64,000 bases of DNA. Origin: Biomphalaria glabrata (lineage: Eukaryota; Mollusca; Gastropoda; Planorbidae). Numbering within the stretch: the stretch's first letter is position 1; every line of letters starts with the position of its first letter. Shown here one piece after another: positions 54,568 through 64,000 of the stretch. Where the stretch lies: NCBI RefSeq assembly GCF_947242115.1, contig NC_074715.1, positions 54,766,670-54,830,669 on the forward strand. Direction: 5' to 3'. The notes under the pieces are model-generated. The model had not been told where the DNA came from. It made no database searches and worked only from the letters and a program-made list of their open reading frames with translations. The translations under genes were made by a program, and so were the position numbers.

Positions 54568-55000
54568 AATTTCTCACAATTTATTGAATTAGAATTAGAA
54601 TTAGAAAAAGCTGAAAAGAAAGAGAGGGATAAACTAGAAACATATATTGGGGAATAAGAGAAAGAGATGAAAGAGCAGCTCAACGAGCTCATCAAAAAGA
54701 ATTAAAAGACTTAGAACTCAAACAAAAACAATTAGAAACCAAACAAAAAGAAAGTGAGGAATGGATAGAATTAGCAAAAGTAGAAGCAGTCAAAGTAAAC
54801 CCTAATATATCGACCCAACAAACATCTCCAAATTCCTTAACTTTAACATCAAAGAGGAAACTCTTGAAAATTACTTGGATCAATTTGAACACATAGCATC
54901 AACCTACACAATGTTTAGTGAAGAAATGGCAAAACAATTATTATTCTGTCGGAAGAATCTTCTCTCGATATTAATTGGAAAAAGGCTTAGAGTCCACTAA
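54568..55000 (+). mobile_element. Gag fossil of another LTR retrotransposon
   Basis: A charged Glu/Lys/Gln-rich region is followed by 'EETLENYLDQFEHIA'-like peptide, typical of the N-terminal part and core start of Gag in Ty3-type elements ('...YL.RFE..A'). It is not the Gmr1-like family of this window. No LTR was seen next to it. Broken in several places, and probably old. Confidence 0.55.
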
Positions 55001-55004
55001 ACTC

Positions 55005-55115
55005 TAATGCCTACCTTATATGGGTTGCCTAAATCAGCAAGGGAAACCAATGACTTAGCAGAGTAATCTGAGTTTAAGGCAATAAGAAACAGTCGTAATA
55101 AATATAGTTTGTTAA
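55005..55115 (+). mobile_element. LINE 3' fragment (CR1/L2-like)
   Basis: 'NGLPKSARETNDLAE'-like peptide (about 55020-55065) matches the end of the LINE at 18681-19405 ('NGLPELARKTSDLAE'). Only the last few dozen codons remain. Confidence 0.5.
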
Positions 55116-55530
55116 GATGTTGACCATTTGTCTATATTTCAAAAGAAATTGGACTGAAAACTTGATTAGTTGTAAAGAAAAAATTTAACCCAAGAAACTT
55201 AAAAATGTTTAATTCAGCTATCAGAATGCTTAACCTTATATATCTTTTTTTTTTTCAAGAATAGAGATGTAATTCTGCTGTGTCCCCGTGAGTTGGAAAC
55301 CAGTAAGCAAGTCTTCTAATAGAGGTCTGATAGAGTCATGTACATCAAGCGATCAGCACTAAAAGATGTGGACCTGATGTGGTGTCAAGCTGATGAAGCT
55401 TTTGCTTTCTTCTTTTGGCTGTTCGTTTAACACAAGACAAAGCACAGACTGTAAGATTTTTTTCCATTTTATGTTAGATTTTTGTTTTAAATTTCTTTTT
55501 AAGATTAACTTCATGTTTCTTCACTTAACC
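55116..55530. other. Non-coding DNA
   Basis: No supported feature was seen. Confidence 0.4.
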
Positions 55531-55532
55531 TC

Positions 55533-55990
55533 ATGTTCTTCATCGTTTTCATTGTTATGTTGGAGTGTTCATATGACTAGACCAATACATGAGATGAACT
55601 GCGCAGTGGTTTCCAAATCAGGGAGCACTCCATATAGTTTTCTTTCTATTGGGGTGATTTGGGGCCAATGTCTTATACGGGCCTCTTGGTAGAGAGAGCA
55701 GTTTTGGAGGACGTGGTCGGCATTTTCTGGTGATACTCCACATGGGCAGATTTCACTGGTTCCAATTTTGAGCTTCCGGAACATGTGTTGTCGCATTCTG
55801 TTGTGTCCGGTCCTGAGTCGAAAGATTAGACGTTGGTCTTGTCGGGATAGCTTATAGTAAGCATCATCTTTCTTGTGATTTGGATGGGAGCTCGTCCATT
55901 TCTCATTTATTTTATCTACAATTAATTTCTTCATTTCTTCTGGATAGAGTGCAGAGTTTACTTGTGAGTTTGTTCTCCCACTCTTGGCGA
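55533..55990 (-). mobile_element. I-like LINE 3' end, left arm of an inverted pair
   Basis: The minus-strand frame (55569-56081) codes the end of an RNase H domain ('QWIPAHIQLAGNEKADTLAK', with the last catalytic Asp in 'KAD') followed by a C-terminal region with a zinc-binding-like 'CPCGVSPENADHVLQNC' motif. This follows the RNase H in I-clade LINEs. The 3' end points left. Together with 56130-56570 it forms arms of about 440 bp around a spacer of about 140-160 bp. Confidence 0.8.
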
Positions 55991-56081
55991 GTGTGTCAGC
56001 CTTCTCATTTCCTGCTAGTTGTATGTGAGCTGGTATCCATTGAATAACAGTTTTTTTGCTATGTTGGAGTTCAGCAACCAA
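55569..56081 (-). pseudogene. LINE RNase H end and C-terminal domain remnant
   Basis: 170 residues: the RNase H tail at about 12-33, basic/helical middle 'EEMKKLIVDKINEKWTSSHP', 'LRTGHNRMRQHM', and 'CPCG...DHVLQNC' near 112-128. The upstream Met is not a true start. The RT and most of the RNase H are missing. The frame is open, so the decay is mainly by truncation. Confidence 0.75.
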
Positions 56082-56100
56082 AGAGTTGTTTTTTTAATAT

Positions 56101-56541
56101 TTGGCATGTTCAATAGAAGTGGAAGAAAGAGAGAAAACAAACTCACAAGTAAACTCTGCACTCTATCCAGAAGAAATGAAGAAATTAATTGTAGACAAAA
56201 TAAATGAGAAATGGACGAGCTCTCATCCAAATCACAAGAAAGATGGCGATTACTATAAGCTATCCCGACAAGACCAACATATAATCTTTCAACTCAGGAC
56301 CGGACACAACAGAATGCGACAACACATGTTCCGGAAGCTCAAAATTGGAACCAGTGAAATCTGCCCATGTGGAGTATCACCAGAAAATGTCGACCACGTC
56401 CTCCAAAACTGCTCTCTCTACCAAGAGGCCCGTATAAGACATTGGCCCCAAATCGCCCCAATAGAAAGAAAACTATATGGAGAGCTCCCTGATTTGGAAA
56501 CCATTGCACAGTTCATCTCATGTATTGGTCTAGTCATATGA
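56101..56541 (+). pseudogene. LINE C-terminal domain remnant, right arm of inverted pair
   Basis: 146 residues, of which about 130 are nearly identical to the left arm from 'TNSQVNSALYPEEMKK' to 'ISCIGLVI'. It differs at scattered positions (for example 'DGDYYK' for 'DDAYYK'). The first residues come from the spacer, not the LINE. The 3' end points right, so the two LINE ends diverge. Confidence 0.8.
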
Positions 56542-56569
56542 ACACTCCAACATAACAATGAGAATGATG

Positions 56570-56955
56570 AAGAAGAACTCTTTGGTGCTTAAAACAAGAA
56601 ACACTGTTTTTGTGGCTGTTCTAAAGCCTGAGCTGGATTATGTACATTAAATAAAAATAAAATTCATCAAGATTTTCTAGTTTGTATGAGACTTTATTGA
56701 GTTTCTGAAATTTTTTCAATTTTATGCTCCAGACTTGTAGCAAGAACACTAAATTATTTATGTAACTACACTTGAACCACTGAGACATGATCTGACACCA
56801 TTTTCCCTTTTTACTTAGAAATATAATAAACACAAAAAGTGAATTAATAAAGGAAATTTCACAGAAGTTAATTCATCGCAGACAGAACCAATTACCACAA
56901 AATAACCAAGACTGTATGGCAGTGTAGAACAGCTAAAAAGTAAACAGCACATTTT
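56570..56955. other. AT-rich non-coding DNA
   Basis: No supported feature was seen. Confidence 0.4.
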
Positions 56956-56961
56956 TTTCTA

Positions 56962-57240
56962 TGGGACAGGTTGTGGTGACTAAGTGGTAAAGCACTTGGC
57001 TTTCAAACTGAGGGGTCTCGAGTTTGAATCCGAGTGATGACTGGGTTTTTAATTTCAGGATTTTAAGGGCGCTCCTGAGTCCACAAAACTGTAATGGGTA
57101 CCTGGAAATAGTTGGGGACATGTAAAGGCCATTGGTCATTGTGCTGGCCACATGATACCCTCATTAACTGTGGGCCACAGAAACAGATGACCTATACATC
57201 ATCTGTCTTATAGATCACAAGGTCTAAATGAGGAAAAGTG
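56962..57240 (+). mobile_element. tRNA-derived SINE (family A), longest copy
   Basis: The head 'ggttgtggtgactaagtggt' and 'aaagcacttggctttc' form an A-box region. The B box 'gagtttgaatccgag' is good. The family body follows: 'gcgctcctgagtccac', 'ggccattggtcattgtgctg', 'gggccacagaaacagatgac' and 'catcatctgtc', then 'atcacaaggtct'. It is a useful reference for the other five copies. Confidence 0.8.
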
Positions 57241-57515
57241 GGCAGCTAAAGAGCCTAAAAGTCAGCAACATAAATGTGGCTTGAAGAAGAATGAATTAAA
57301 GCTCTCGTTTTATAAGGTTACATCCTGACAAGTTGATTTTATAAAGAAACAATGTTGTAATACAGAAATATAAGATCACAATATAGTTTCTCAATACATT
57401 GAGCCTCTAATAAGAAAGAAATGTAACAAGCAAAATAAAAAATAAACAAAGCTTATAAAATAGCTGCACATTTACAGGCACATATCTCAATACTGTTAGT
57501 TCTATTTCACTTTTC
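57241..57515. other. Non-coding DNA
   Basis: Nothing recognised. Confidence 0.4.
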
Positions 57516-58092
57516 ACATTCTTCTTCTTCTTCTAGCCAGCTTTATTGCTGTGAGCTCTTTTGTAGACTGTGCCAAGGAAAAAAAGTGTGCCGTTTTCTT
57601 CAGTTGTTCAGCACTGCCATACAGGGTGTTGGTTATGTTGGGCTGTAGTGGAAGTAGGGTCTGCCTAAGGTGGATTAGGGAGGGGCATTGTTCTATAGAT
57701 GAACCTGCCTTTGATAGCTTATCTGCCTTTTCATTTCCCATGATGTCAATGTGTCCAGGGATCCACTGTAGTGTGATATTGATATTTAATTTTGATATCA
57801 TCTGGTGGATTATCACAATGAGTGTTGTCAACTCTCTTGGGATGTTTGAGGTGCTGCTGTTAAGTGCTTGCAGAGTAGATTGGGAGTCTGTAAAGACAAC
57901 AATATCTGATGGTGGTTGCACTCCTTCATATAATTTGTTTTCCACTGTCTGAAGTGCTATGGTAATTGCCTCAATTTCGCCTTGGAAGTTTGAGCAGTAA
58001 TCGCCACAGGGTGTGCTTATCTCAAAGTGTTTATTTTTAGGGAAGACCAGGAAGGCACCAAGACCAGCACTGATGGTAGCTTTGAAAGCCAA
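57514..58092 (-). pseudogene. I-like LINE RNase H domain
   Basis: 192 residues. RNase H motifs: 'ISAGLGAFLV' (first strand), 'QGEIEAITIAL' (catalytic Glu), 'VVFTDSQSTLQAL' (catalytic Asp) and 'WIPGHIDIMGNEKADKLSK' (last Asp). RNase H removes element RNA from the RNA-DNA hybrid during target-primed synthesis. The segment after it is shorter than in the relatives at 55533-56570 and lacks their 'CPCG' motif, so the 3' part is probably deleted. The frame runs a few codons past the LINE tail. Confidence 0.8.
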
Positions 58093-58445
58093 TCCGTCTG
58101 TATAAATATGGAAAGCTGTTTTTTGATAGCTTTCGATTGTTTCAAGCGTGCCTACTTTGAGCTCCAGTGGATTTGATTCTTTGTTAAGGTGTTATTTAGT
58201 AAATGTGTTTTGATGGTTGGTTGTTTGTAGTTTAGTCCGGGCGTAATGTTTGAAAACCTGGTAATTTTTTCTCTGTTATTGGGTAGGTGGTGTTTTAGGG
58301 CTAGTTCATCAGTAAGTTAATTCAGAGTCTTTTGCTTTTTTGGTTGTTTTTCATATATTTCCTCCAACCTTCTGTATCTCTCAATAGCTTCTAATGCTGC
58401 TCTGTTGCGCCTTAACTTAAGAGGTTCAATATTCGAGTCTATTTC

Positions 58446-59009
58446 TCAGGCTGCTGTGGGAGTAGTTCTCATACCTCCACTAATTAGCCGCAAGGCTTGG
58501 TTTTGGATTGTATCTAATGATGATTGATAGGTTTTGTTGGCAGCTACTTGTATGGAGAGACAGTTATCCATTACAGATCTGACATATCCAGTGTATAACT
58601 GTCTTAAGGTTTTCTTTTCAGCTCCCCAGGATGTTCCTGCTAGGTGTTTTATTATGTTTAATCTTAGTGATGCCTTTTCTTTTAAATCTGCCATAAAGTG
58701 TTTTAGAGACAGTCTTTGGTCTAGTTTTACATTAAGATATGTTGGATTTTCTTCTTTATTTATTGGCTGAGAGTCTATTTTTAGGATGTAGTTTCTTTTT
58801 GCTGTTTTGTTGCTGTGGCTAAAGATTGAATAAACTGACTTTTCTTTGTTTATTTCCATTTTCCATAATTTTGAATATGTGGAGATAGTTGTGAGGACTC
58901 TATTTAGTTTGGATCTAGTCAGCACTGGATATTTCTCTGTAGTCCAAATTAAAAGGTCGTCTGCATAAAGTGCCTTATTGACCGAAATGAGGTCCGGGAG
59001 GTCATTCAT
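58446..59009 (-). pseudogene. I-like LINE RT, palm and thumb part
   Basis: 187 residues, starting just before the 'LYADDLLIW' active site (about 14-22). Then come 'WKMEINKEKSVYSIFS' and 'KEENPTYLNVKLDQRL' (thumb), 'RLNIIKHLAGTSWGA' and 'RSVMDNCLSIQVAANK'. A frameshift separates it from the upstream RT part at 59015. It ends at a stop inside the connection to RNase H. Confidence 0.8.
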
Positions 59010-59014
59010 GAAGA

Positions 59015-59677
59015 TTAGAAAGAGAGTGCAGCTAAGGGCTGAACCTTGTGTAGTCCTTCTTCCAAACTTTTTTTACTAGAGATGGCACCTTCGAATTGGG
59101 TTTGGATGGTTCTGTTTTTTAAGAATGCCCTGATCCAGCTGTACATTTTTCCATGGATGCCCATTTTTTTCATCTTCAAAAATAGACCTTTTCTCCACGC
59201 TCTATCATAGGCTTGCTGCAAATCTAAAAAAACTGCTGTAGTGTGCTTGTTTTCATGAAACCCTTCTACTGTGTCCTGGATAAAACGAAAGAGGTGGTCT
59301 TCTGTTCTACTTGCTTTCCTAAAGCCAGCTTGTGCATTGTGGAGTGAGCAAGTACTTTCTAGCCACCAATAAAGTCGGTTATTGATCATTTTTTCTGCCA
59401 TTTTACCAATGTTGGATGTTAGAGAAATTGGTCTATAACTTTTTGAGTCTCCAGGTGGTTTATTTTTCTTTAAAATGGGTATTATGTTTGCGGTTCTCCA
59501 TTCCTGTGGTATGTCTCCAGTTTTCCATGTTTGGTTGATAAAGTTAAGTATACACTTTTGGGCCTGTGGTCCTAGTCCCTGAATCATTTCATTTGTTATT
59601 TTATTGTTTCCAGGGGATTTTCTTGACTTGAGGCTTGAGGGCAGTATTGAGTTCATGTAGAGTGAAGGGAGTGTCAA
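59015..59677 (-). pseudogene. I-like LINE RT, fingers and palm part
   Basis: 220 residues with 'SRKSPGNNKITNEMIQG' (fingers), 'IPQEWRTANIIPILKKNKPP', 'SYRPISLTSNIGKMAEKMI', 'AQAGFRKASRTEDHLFRF', and 'AVFLDLQQAYDRAW' (first catalytic Asp of the RT). The order matches the first half of the non-LTR RT. It overlaps the frame of the upstream linker at 59601-59677, which shows another frameshift. Confidence 0.82.
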
Positions 59678-60302
59678 AGATTTGACAGTTGACTGTTGGA
59701 GCTTTTTCTTCTTTCTTTAAGATATTACTGAAGGCCTGGTCCAGTTGTTTTCTTGGCTTTGACTTGTTAATGCTGGCAAAATATTTATTGAAGGTTTCAG
59801 CCTTTTTAAGGTTTTCTGTTATTATGTCGTCAGTGCCTTTTATAGGTTGGGGGTTTGTTATTTGTTTCTTTCCTGTTAACCGGTGCAGAAGGGTCCAGGC
59901 CTTTCGACCATCCTTGTTTAGATCTAGTTGTTCGCATGTTGTGGTCCACTTTTTCTTTTTTTCTGTTTTAATTTTGTATCTTATAAGCCCTGTCAATTTG
60001 TTGTACGTTGTCTTGTTCTCTCTAGTAGGTTTTTTTTCTATAGTCTTCCTGGCCATGTTTCTTTCTTTTACTAATTTATCTAATTCAGGTGTCCAAAAAG
60101 GTTTGTATTTCTTAACTTGGCCTTGAGGGATGTGTTTTTTTGCTGCTTGTAAGATGTTGGAGACTATAGTTGTGTAGGTTGAATTGACGTCTGTCTCAAT
60201 TATGCTTGGTAGTCTTGTGTCTGTTTCTTGTGAAAAACCTGTCCAGTTAGCTTTTTTATAGTTCCATCTAGTTGTTTTGTTGGATTGGTATCTACCTGGC
60301 AT
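59601..60302 (-). pseudogene. I-like LINE linker between endonuclease and RT
   Basis: 233 residues, Lys/Thr/Asn-rich. It has 'YKPFWTPELDKLVKERNMAR' followed by a helical basic segment 'YKIKTEKKKKWTTTCEQLD' and 'RKAWTLLHRLTGKK', the typical region between endonuclease and RT. No catalytic residues are expected here. Confidence 0.75.
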
Positions 60303-60494
60303 TCCAATATTGAGGAGTATAGGCCTGTGGTCACTACCTATGTCTTCAAGTACTGTTATTTTAGAAGAGTTGGTGATGTCTGTAGAGATAAAAGTTAGGT
60401 CAGGTCTGCTAGTTGTGTTGTGTGCTCTGTGGAGGAAAGTTGGAGGTGAAGTTTTGTTTTGCAGAAGTTGTAGGTTAGAGGCATTTGTTACATC

Positions 60495-60940
60495 CTATAT
60501 TTCTTTGCCACGCTTTTTGTAGTGTGGGTAGCCTAGGGAAGGTGTGTGTGCATTGATGTTGCCAGCTATTATTGTCCTTGTGTAGTGTGGTAGTTGTATG
60601 TCTATTTCTGCTGTTGATGATGGTGGGCAATAGTAGTTTTTGATGTTGTTCCTCCTCTCCAAAGAAGTATTTCCTGCGTGTTGATGTCTGTATTGTTCTG
60701 TATTTGTTTTACTGTGGCTTGTGTGTTGTTTCTTACGAGGGTCATAATTCCCTGACATTTGGTGCAAAGGAATCTGTACTGTGTGTAGCCTGTGATGTTT
60801 ATTTTTTTCTTGGGCAGTAGTGTTTCTTGCAATAGCGCTATGTGTATATCATGCTTCTTGAGTATGTGTTGGAGTTCTGTTGTCTTGTTTTGTAGGCCTA
60901 AGATGTTTAGTTGCAAAAGGTTTAGGTGTTTGCTGCTAGT
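60495..60940 (-). pseudogene. I-like LINE endonuclease remnant
   Basis: Two overlapping open stretches in different frames (60602-60916 and 60495-60767). They keep 'LNILGLQNKTTELQHIL' (start of the domain, with Asn), 'IALLQETLLPK' (catalytic Glu) and 'AGNINAHTPSLGYPH' (the normal 'GDFNAHHPSWG' block, its Asp replaced by Asn). At least one frameshift lies between them. Confidence 0.75.
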
Positions 60941-61000
60941 CTGTTTTTTATTCCAGTAGCTGACTTATCACAGGCAGTCCTGGAAGAAACTGCCATGCGC

Positions 61001-61550
61001 AGACCTTTTATGAGGCGACGTCTGAGCTCGTATGGATTTTTCGTTAAATTCCTTGGCATATAGTGTAGGCTGGCTGTTTCCTCAGGCTTTTTAAAAATCT
61101 ATAAATATATATAGTCCCCGCATTTTAAGGGAGTTTTCGGTCTTGGCAATTTTCTCCAATACTGACATAAAAGGAAACATCTAGGTCTGAAGACTGTAAC
61201 CAGAATATCCATGGGACAAGGTGGGGTTGGCCAATGGTCCATTCTCCGCCATCCATAGAGCTCTCCAAATGGAACTTTTCTGCAGTAGAAAGCTTAAAGT
61301 GGACTGTGCTCTGGGTATGCCCTGTGGAATTGTCACATCCTGGATCCAGGCCCCTTTACGATATCACATTCACCAGATCCAGAAAAAAAACACTTCATGA
61401 TGGATTTATATCTAGTATTAGAATGTAGTGAGACAAGGACCTCTGTCTGGTGTAGTGCAATCCAGACCTCCGTCAAAAAGCACCTAGAGGGGGGGAAGGT
61501 CCACTATTATTCACTTAGAAAAATGCAAGTGGAAAGGCAGTGGGGTTATT
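61001..61550. other. Unassigned DNA, possibly LINE 5' region
   Basis: Moderately GC-balanced. It may be the leader or ORF1 region of the I-like LINE, but no CCHC knuckle or other ORF1 motif was seen. The open frames at 61234-61428 and 61397-61696 are not supported. Confidence 0.3.
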
Positions 61551-61559
61551 TATTTCTCT

Positions 61560-61665
61560 TGGTCATTTCCAAGCCCCGATACCCACACGGGGGAGTATCG
61601 CCACAGAGTGGAGGTTTGGAGAGTTTTCCTTCTCCTAGATGGGTTGCATTATTTAGGCTGACGTG
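61560..61665. repeat. Dispersed repeat, second copy of the 34375 repeat
   Basis: 'ggtttggagagttttccttc' and 'tcctagatgggttgcatt' parallel the block at 34463-34515. Possibly SINE-related. The edges are uncertain. Confidence 0.35.
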
Positions 61666-61755
61666 CCCGATCAACACGAAGCTAAACTGGTTTTGAGGCG
61701 CCAGTGTTCCGCCTTTCATCCTTTCTCCTGTCAGTTTGTAACAACACATAAAAAA

Positions 61756-61915
61756 GGAAAGTTCCCCTTTCAGAACTTGTGGTCTATAGGACAGATGATA
61801 TAAAGGTCATCTGTTTCTGTGGCCTATTGTAAGTGAGGGTGTCATGTGGCCAGCACAATGACCAACCGCCTTTACTTTTCCCCAATTAAAATTACATGTA
61901 GCCAATAATCATTTA
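61756..61915 (-). mobile_element. SINE fragment (family A), minus strand
   Basis: Inverted family A body: 'ggaaagttcccctttcagaa', 'aggtcatctgtttctgtggc', 'tgtcatgtggccagcacaat' and 'accgcctttacttttcccc'. The tRNA head is missing. Confidence 0.7.
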
Positions 61916-61954
61916 ACTCTTTGGTTAATTATGTTTTGTTAAGGACAATGAATA

Positions 61955-62070
61955 ATAGTGCTATGTTTCAACTTGATCTGAGTATGGGAAGTGGGAGAAT
62001 AACATTTACACAATTTTTATCAAAAAGTCAGTCAGACTTGATAAAAGCTTTATAAAAAGTATATTGATAT
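61955..62070 (-). repeat. Dispersed repeat core ('tctgtctgg' family), inverted
   Basis: 'gtttcaacttgatctgag', 'gggagaataac' and 'agtcagtcagacttgat' are the reverse complement of the elements at 31035 and 36965. As at 36965-37365, it lies next to a family A SINE in the same relative orientation. Confidence 0.55.
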
Positions 62071-62156
62071 AGACTAGTTTAGGTAACCAAGTGAGCTAAA
62101 AGATAAACAAAAATTGTGATGTTTGTGACTCATGGAGTTTTTATTTGTATTTTAAG

Positions 62157-62265
62157 GATCGTCATACCATTTTAAGATCCTGGGATGTGAAAGACTTTAC
62201 ACCAGACTGTCATCAGTATCTTTACCTCTTCCATGCCGGCAATAAAATACATCTGAAACTTGTTG
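62157..62265 (+). CDS. Candidate host exon
   Basis: Preceded by a T-rich tract ending 'tattttaag' and followed by the donor 'gtaaat'. The only open frame reads 'DRHTILRSWDVKDFTPDCHQ', 'YLYLFHAGNKIHLKL' and 'VG'. The peptide looks like folded protein, with alternating hydrophobic and aromatic residues, not repeat-derived. The length is 109 nt, so it ends in phase 1. It does not join in phase to the next candidate exon at 63699, so another exon must lie between them or belong elsewhere. The family is not recognised. Confidence 0.45.
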
Positions 62266-62510
62266 GTAAATATTTATTTTTTATTATATTGCTCTAGATC
62301 TAGATCCTAGAGGCTTTTTTCGCAGTCTGTAAATGTTTATTTTTAATTTTCAAACATTAATATAAAAATAATTTTTTGTTTTATTATAATTGCTTTGTGC
62401 TATATTATAAACAAAAAATTTATAAAAGTCTAATCAAAGCATTCTTTTCACCCCGAATGGCAAAAAAAAAATTAATTCCATCTAAACGTGGAAAATAATT
62501 CAGGATTCAA
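62266..62510. other. AT-rich DNA, probable intron
   Basis: Low complexity, no motif. Confidence 0.4.
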
Positions 62511-62511
62511 A

Positions 62512-62655
62512 GAGTTCTAATGGGTACCTGACTTTAGTTAGGGAATTGTAAAGGTGGTTGATCATTGTGTTGGCCACATGACACCCTCATTAACCATGGG
62601 CCACAGAAACAACATCTACCACATAGACTGCAAGGTCTGCAAGGGGAACTTAACA
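62512..62655 (+). mobile_element. SINE fragment (family A)
   Basis: 'agttctaatgggtacctgac', 'ggtggttgatcattgtgttg', 'gggccacagaaacaac' and 'gcaaggtctgcaagggg' match the family A body. Confidence 0.65.
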
Positions 62656-63698
62656 TACATTTAATGCTTTACTTTTTGGTATAAACTTAAGTTTGTTAGC
62701 TTCAACTAAATAATGACTTAAGGGGAGACTAACGCTCTGAAAACAATAAATTGGGGAAAAAAGATTTGAATGCTGGGACAAGAAGCCCCTGGATGAGGCT
62801 GCCAAGTGATTGGTTCAAATTTCACACAGTTCAGGCCAAACTCTTAGGCCCTTACTCAAATAGAGTAATGTTATTAATATATTTACATTTTGACATCAAA
62901 GTTTGTACTTCACAGATCATATTGTGCGTAAAGATGGGTTAGGTTAGATGAGTTCAGCTTTGCCTTGTTAGCCAACAACTGTCTGTATCCTGGACTGTCC
63001 ACACTTGTATTATTGCTGGTACACTTTCAGCAGTAAGTTGACTTTAAAACATTCCTAAGTTATGACTGTTTTAGTTTTCAACTTCCTTTTAAAATAACTC
63101 TAGAACAAAATGGTGACAAAATGAGCCTTATAAACTCAAGAACCCTACATATAACAAATAATTTAAAAGTTTTTAAAAACAATTTTTCAAATTGAAAAAA
63201 AAAAAAAAGCTAAACATGTTCTCAGTGTGTTTTACAGCTCATTGCATTGCACTATTAGTTCATTCTAGATTTTTCTTTGTTTCTGGCATTCATCAAAACT
63301 GTATCTAGTTAAACTACCAACTATGTCATTTCTTTGGGCAGCTGCTGGAAAGGGTGGGTGCCTAATGTAAAGCTTGGCATTTCTTAAGATCAATAGAGAG
63401 GCAATAATGTTTGGGCAGCCCATGTTTTTAAAAAATCTAAAGCTAAGGAACTAAGCAGAAAGATGGTCAACAGATCTTTGTGGTGCCCCAATGGTCTAAC
63501 ATGCTAAAGGATAGGTAAATGTGATGAAGGAATGCAGCTTGGAAAAGAAATATTGTCTCTCTCAGCAGATGAAGATTAACAAACATTTCATTCTGAAATT
63601 GATTTAACATTTGTAATGTGTCTCTCTAACACCAGAATATAAAACTCTATAAGACTTGGAATAATCTAATTAGTTTCTTACTTCCAATGCCACACCAG
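62656..63698. other. AT-rich DNA, probable intron
   Basis: A tiny LINE C-terminal scrap ('RKMVNRSLWCP'-like, about 63455-63490) relates to 25865-26345. Otherwise nothing is supported. Confidence 0.35.
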
Positions 63699-63823
63699 GT
63701 GAGCCATGACAGCAGACGTATAGAAGGCATGCTGGGAATGAAATTCATCACATACAGCTGCAAAAAAGTATTTTCATTGGTAATTATGTGGGCTGCACAA
63801 GCCTCAGCTGATGCTCACCAAAG
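63699..63823 (+). CDS. Candidate host exon
   Basis: The acceptor 'cttccaatgccacaccag' and the strong donor 'gtaagtg' bound 125 nt open in one frame: 'VSHDSRRIEGMLGMKFITYS', 'CKKVFSLVIMWAAQASADAH', then 'Q'. It looks like globular protein with a hydrophobic helix near its end. Spliced phase at entry is 0 and at exit 2. It may belong to the same gene as the exon at 62157, which also reads on the plus strand, and that gene would run out of the window to the right. No family is assigned. Confidence 0.5.
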
Positions 63824-64000
63824 GTAAGTGTATGCAAGTATAGTTTTGTACATTGATACAATATATAAGCAGTTTTTATGATTGCTTTATTATATTAAGC
63901 AGATCCCTTTAAAAAAAAGTTACTTCAAAATGTATTGGCCCATCAGTCATGTGAATAATAATATTTTCATAGCCAAATGACATAATTATAAAAAAAAGTT
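63824..64000. other. AT-rich DNA, probable intron
   Basis: No feature seen after the donor at 63824. Confidence 0.35.

Larger units (their letters stand above)
57520..61000 (-). mobile_element. I-clade-like LINE with endonuclease, RT and RNase H (broken)
   Basis: A minus-strand non-LTR element. From its 5' side: endonuclease (60495-60940), linker (59601-60302), RT (58446-59677), C-terminal connection, RNase H (57630-58092) and a (GAA)n-type tail (57522-57535). An RNase H after the RT, together with the AP-like endonuclease, is the I-clade layout. The snail element Nimbus/BgI is of this type, but I cannot confirm identity. Several stops and frameshifts split the coding region. The 5' boundary and any ORF1 (61000-61400) could not be resolved. 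Confidence 0.8.

Overview
This is an animal (eukaryotic) window: AT-rich, with almost no intact host coding sequence and a dense cover of transposable elements. The mix of several LINE clades (RTE-like, I-like with RNase H, CR1/L2-like), tRNA-derived SINEs, short hAT-type elements with 8-bp target duplications, and CTAG-rich low-complexity DNA suggests a mollusc, most likely a pulmonate/heterobranch gastropod. That assignment is inference. No bacterial gene, operon, CRISPR array or true tRNA/rRNA gene was seen.

Layout. 1-8.8 kb: intergenic or intronic DNA, a broken RTE-type LINE (about 2768-6080, minus) and two possible host exons (6274-6519 and 8275-8382, plus) coding acidic, serine-rich peptide. 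8.9-17.1 kb: a whole-looking LTR retrotransposon (copy 1, minus). 17-37 kb: unannotated AT-rich DNA with LINE 3' ends, SINEs, hAT-type elements, a decayed histone H2B fragment, a 13 x 80-bp minisatellite born inside a truncated LINE, and a solo LTR. 37.4-50.8 kb: a partial copy (copy 2, plus) and a whole-looking copy (copy 3, minus) of the same LTR retrotransposon, joined tail to tail by 6 bp and flanked by a 42-bp direct duplication of host DNA. 50.8-57 kb: a GC-rich stretch with a short hAT element, a CTAG-rich tract, a second RTE copy interrupted by a hAT transposase remnant, a gag fossil and an inverted pair of LINE 3' ends. 57.5-61 kb: an I-clade LINE with endonuclease, RT and RNase H (minus). 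61-64 kb: SINEs and two candidate host exons.

The most notable element is the LTR retrotransposon. Its single 1520-residue Gag-Pol has a Ty3/gypsy-type RT and RNase H, but the integrase lies before the RT (Gag, protease, integrase, RT, RNase H). That is the domain order described for the Gmr1-like group, first reported in deuterostomes. Copies 1 and 3 each have LTR pairs that look identical by eye, so both inserted recently. The copy 2/copy 3 arrangement looks less like ordinary integration than like two cDNAs joined at their U5 ends and captured at a staggered break; that mechanism is inference.
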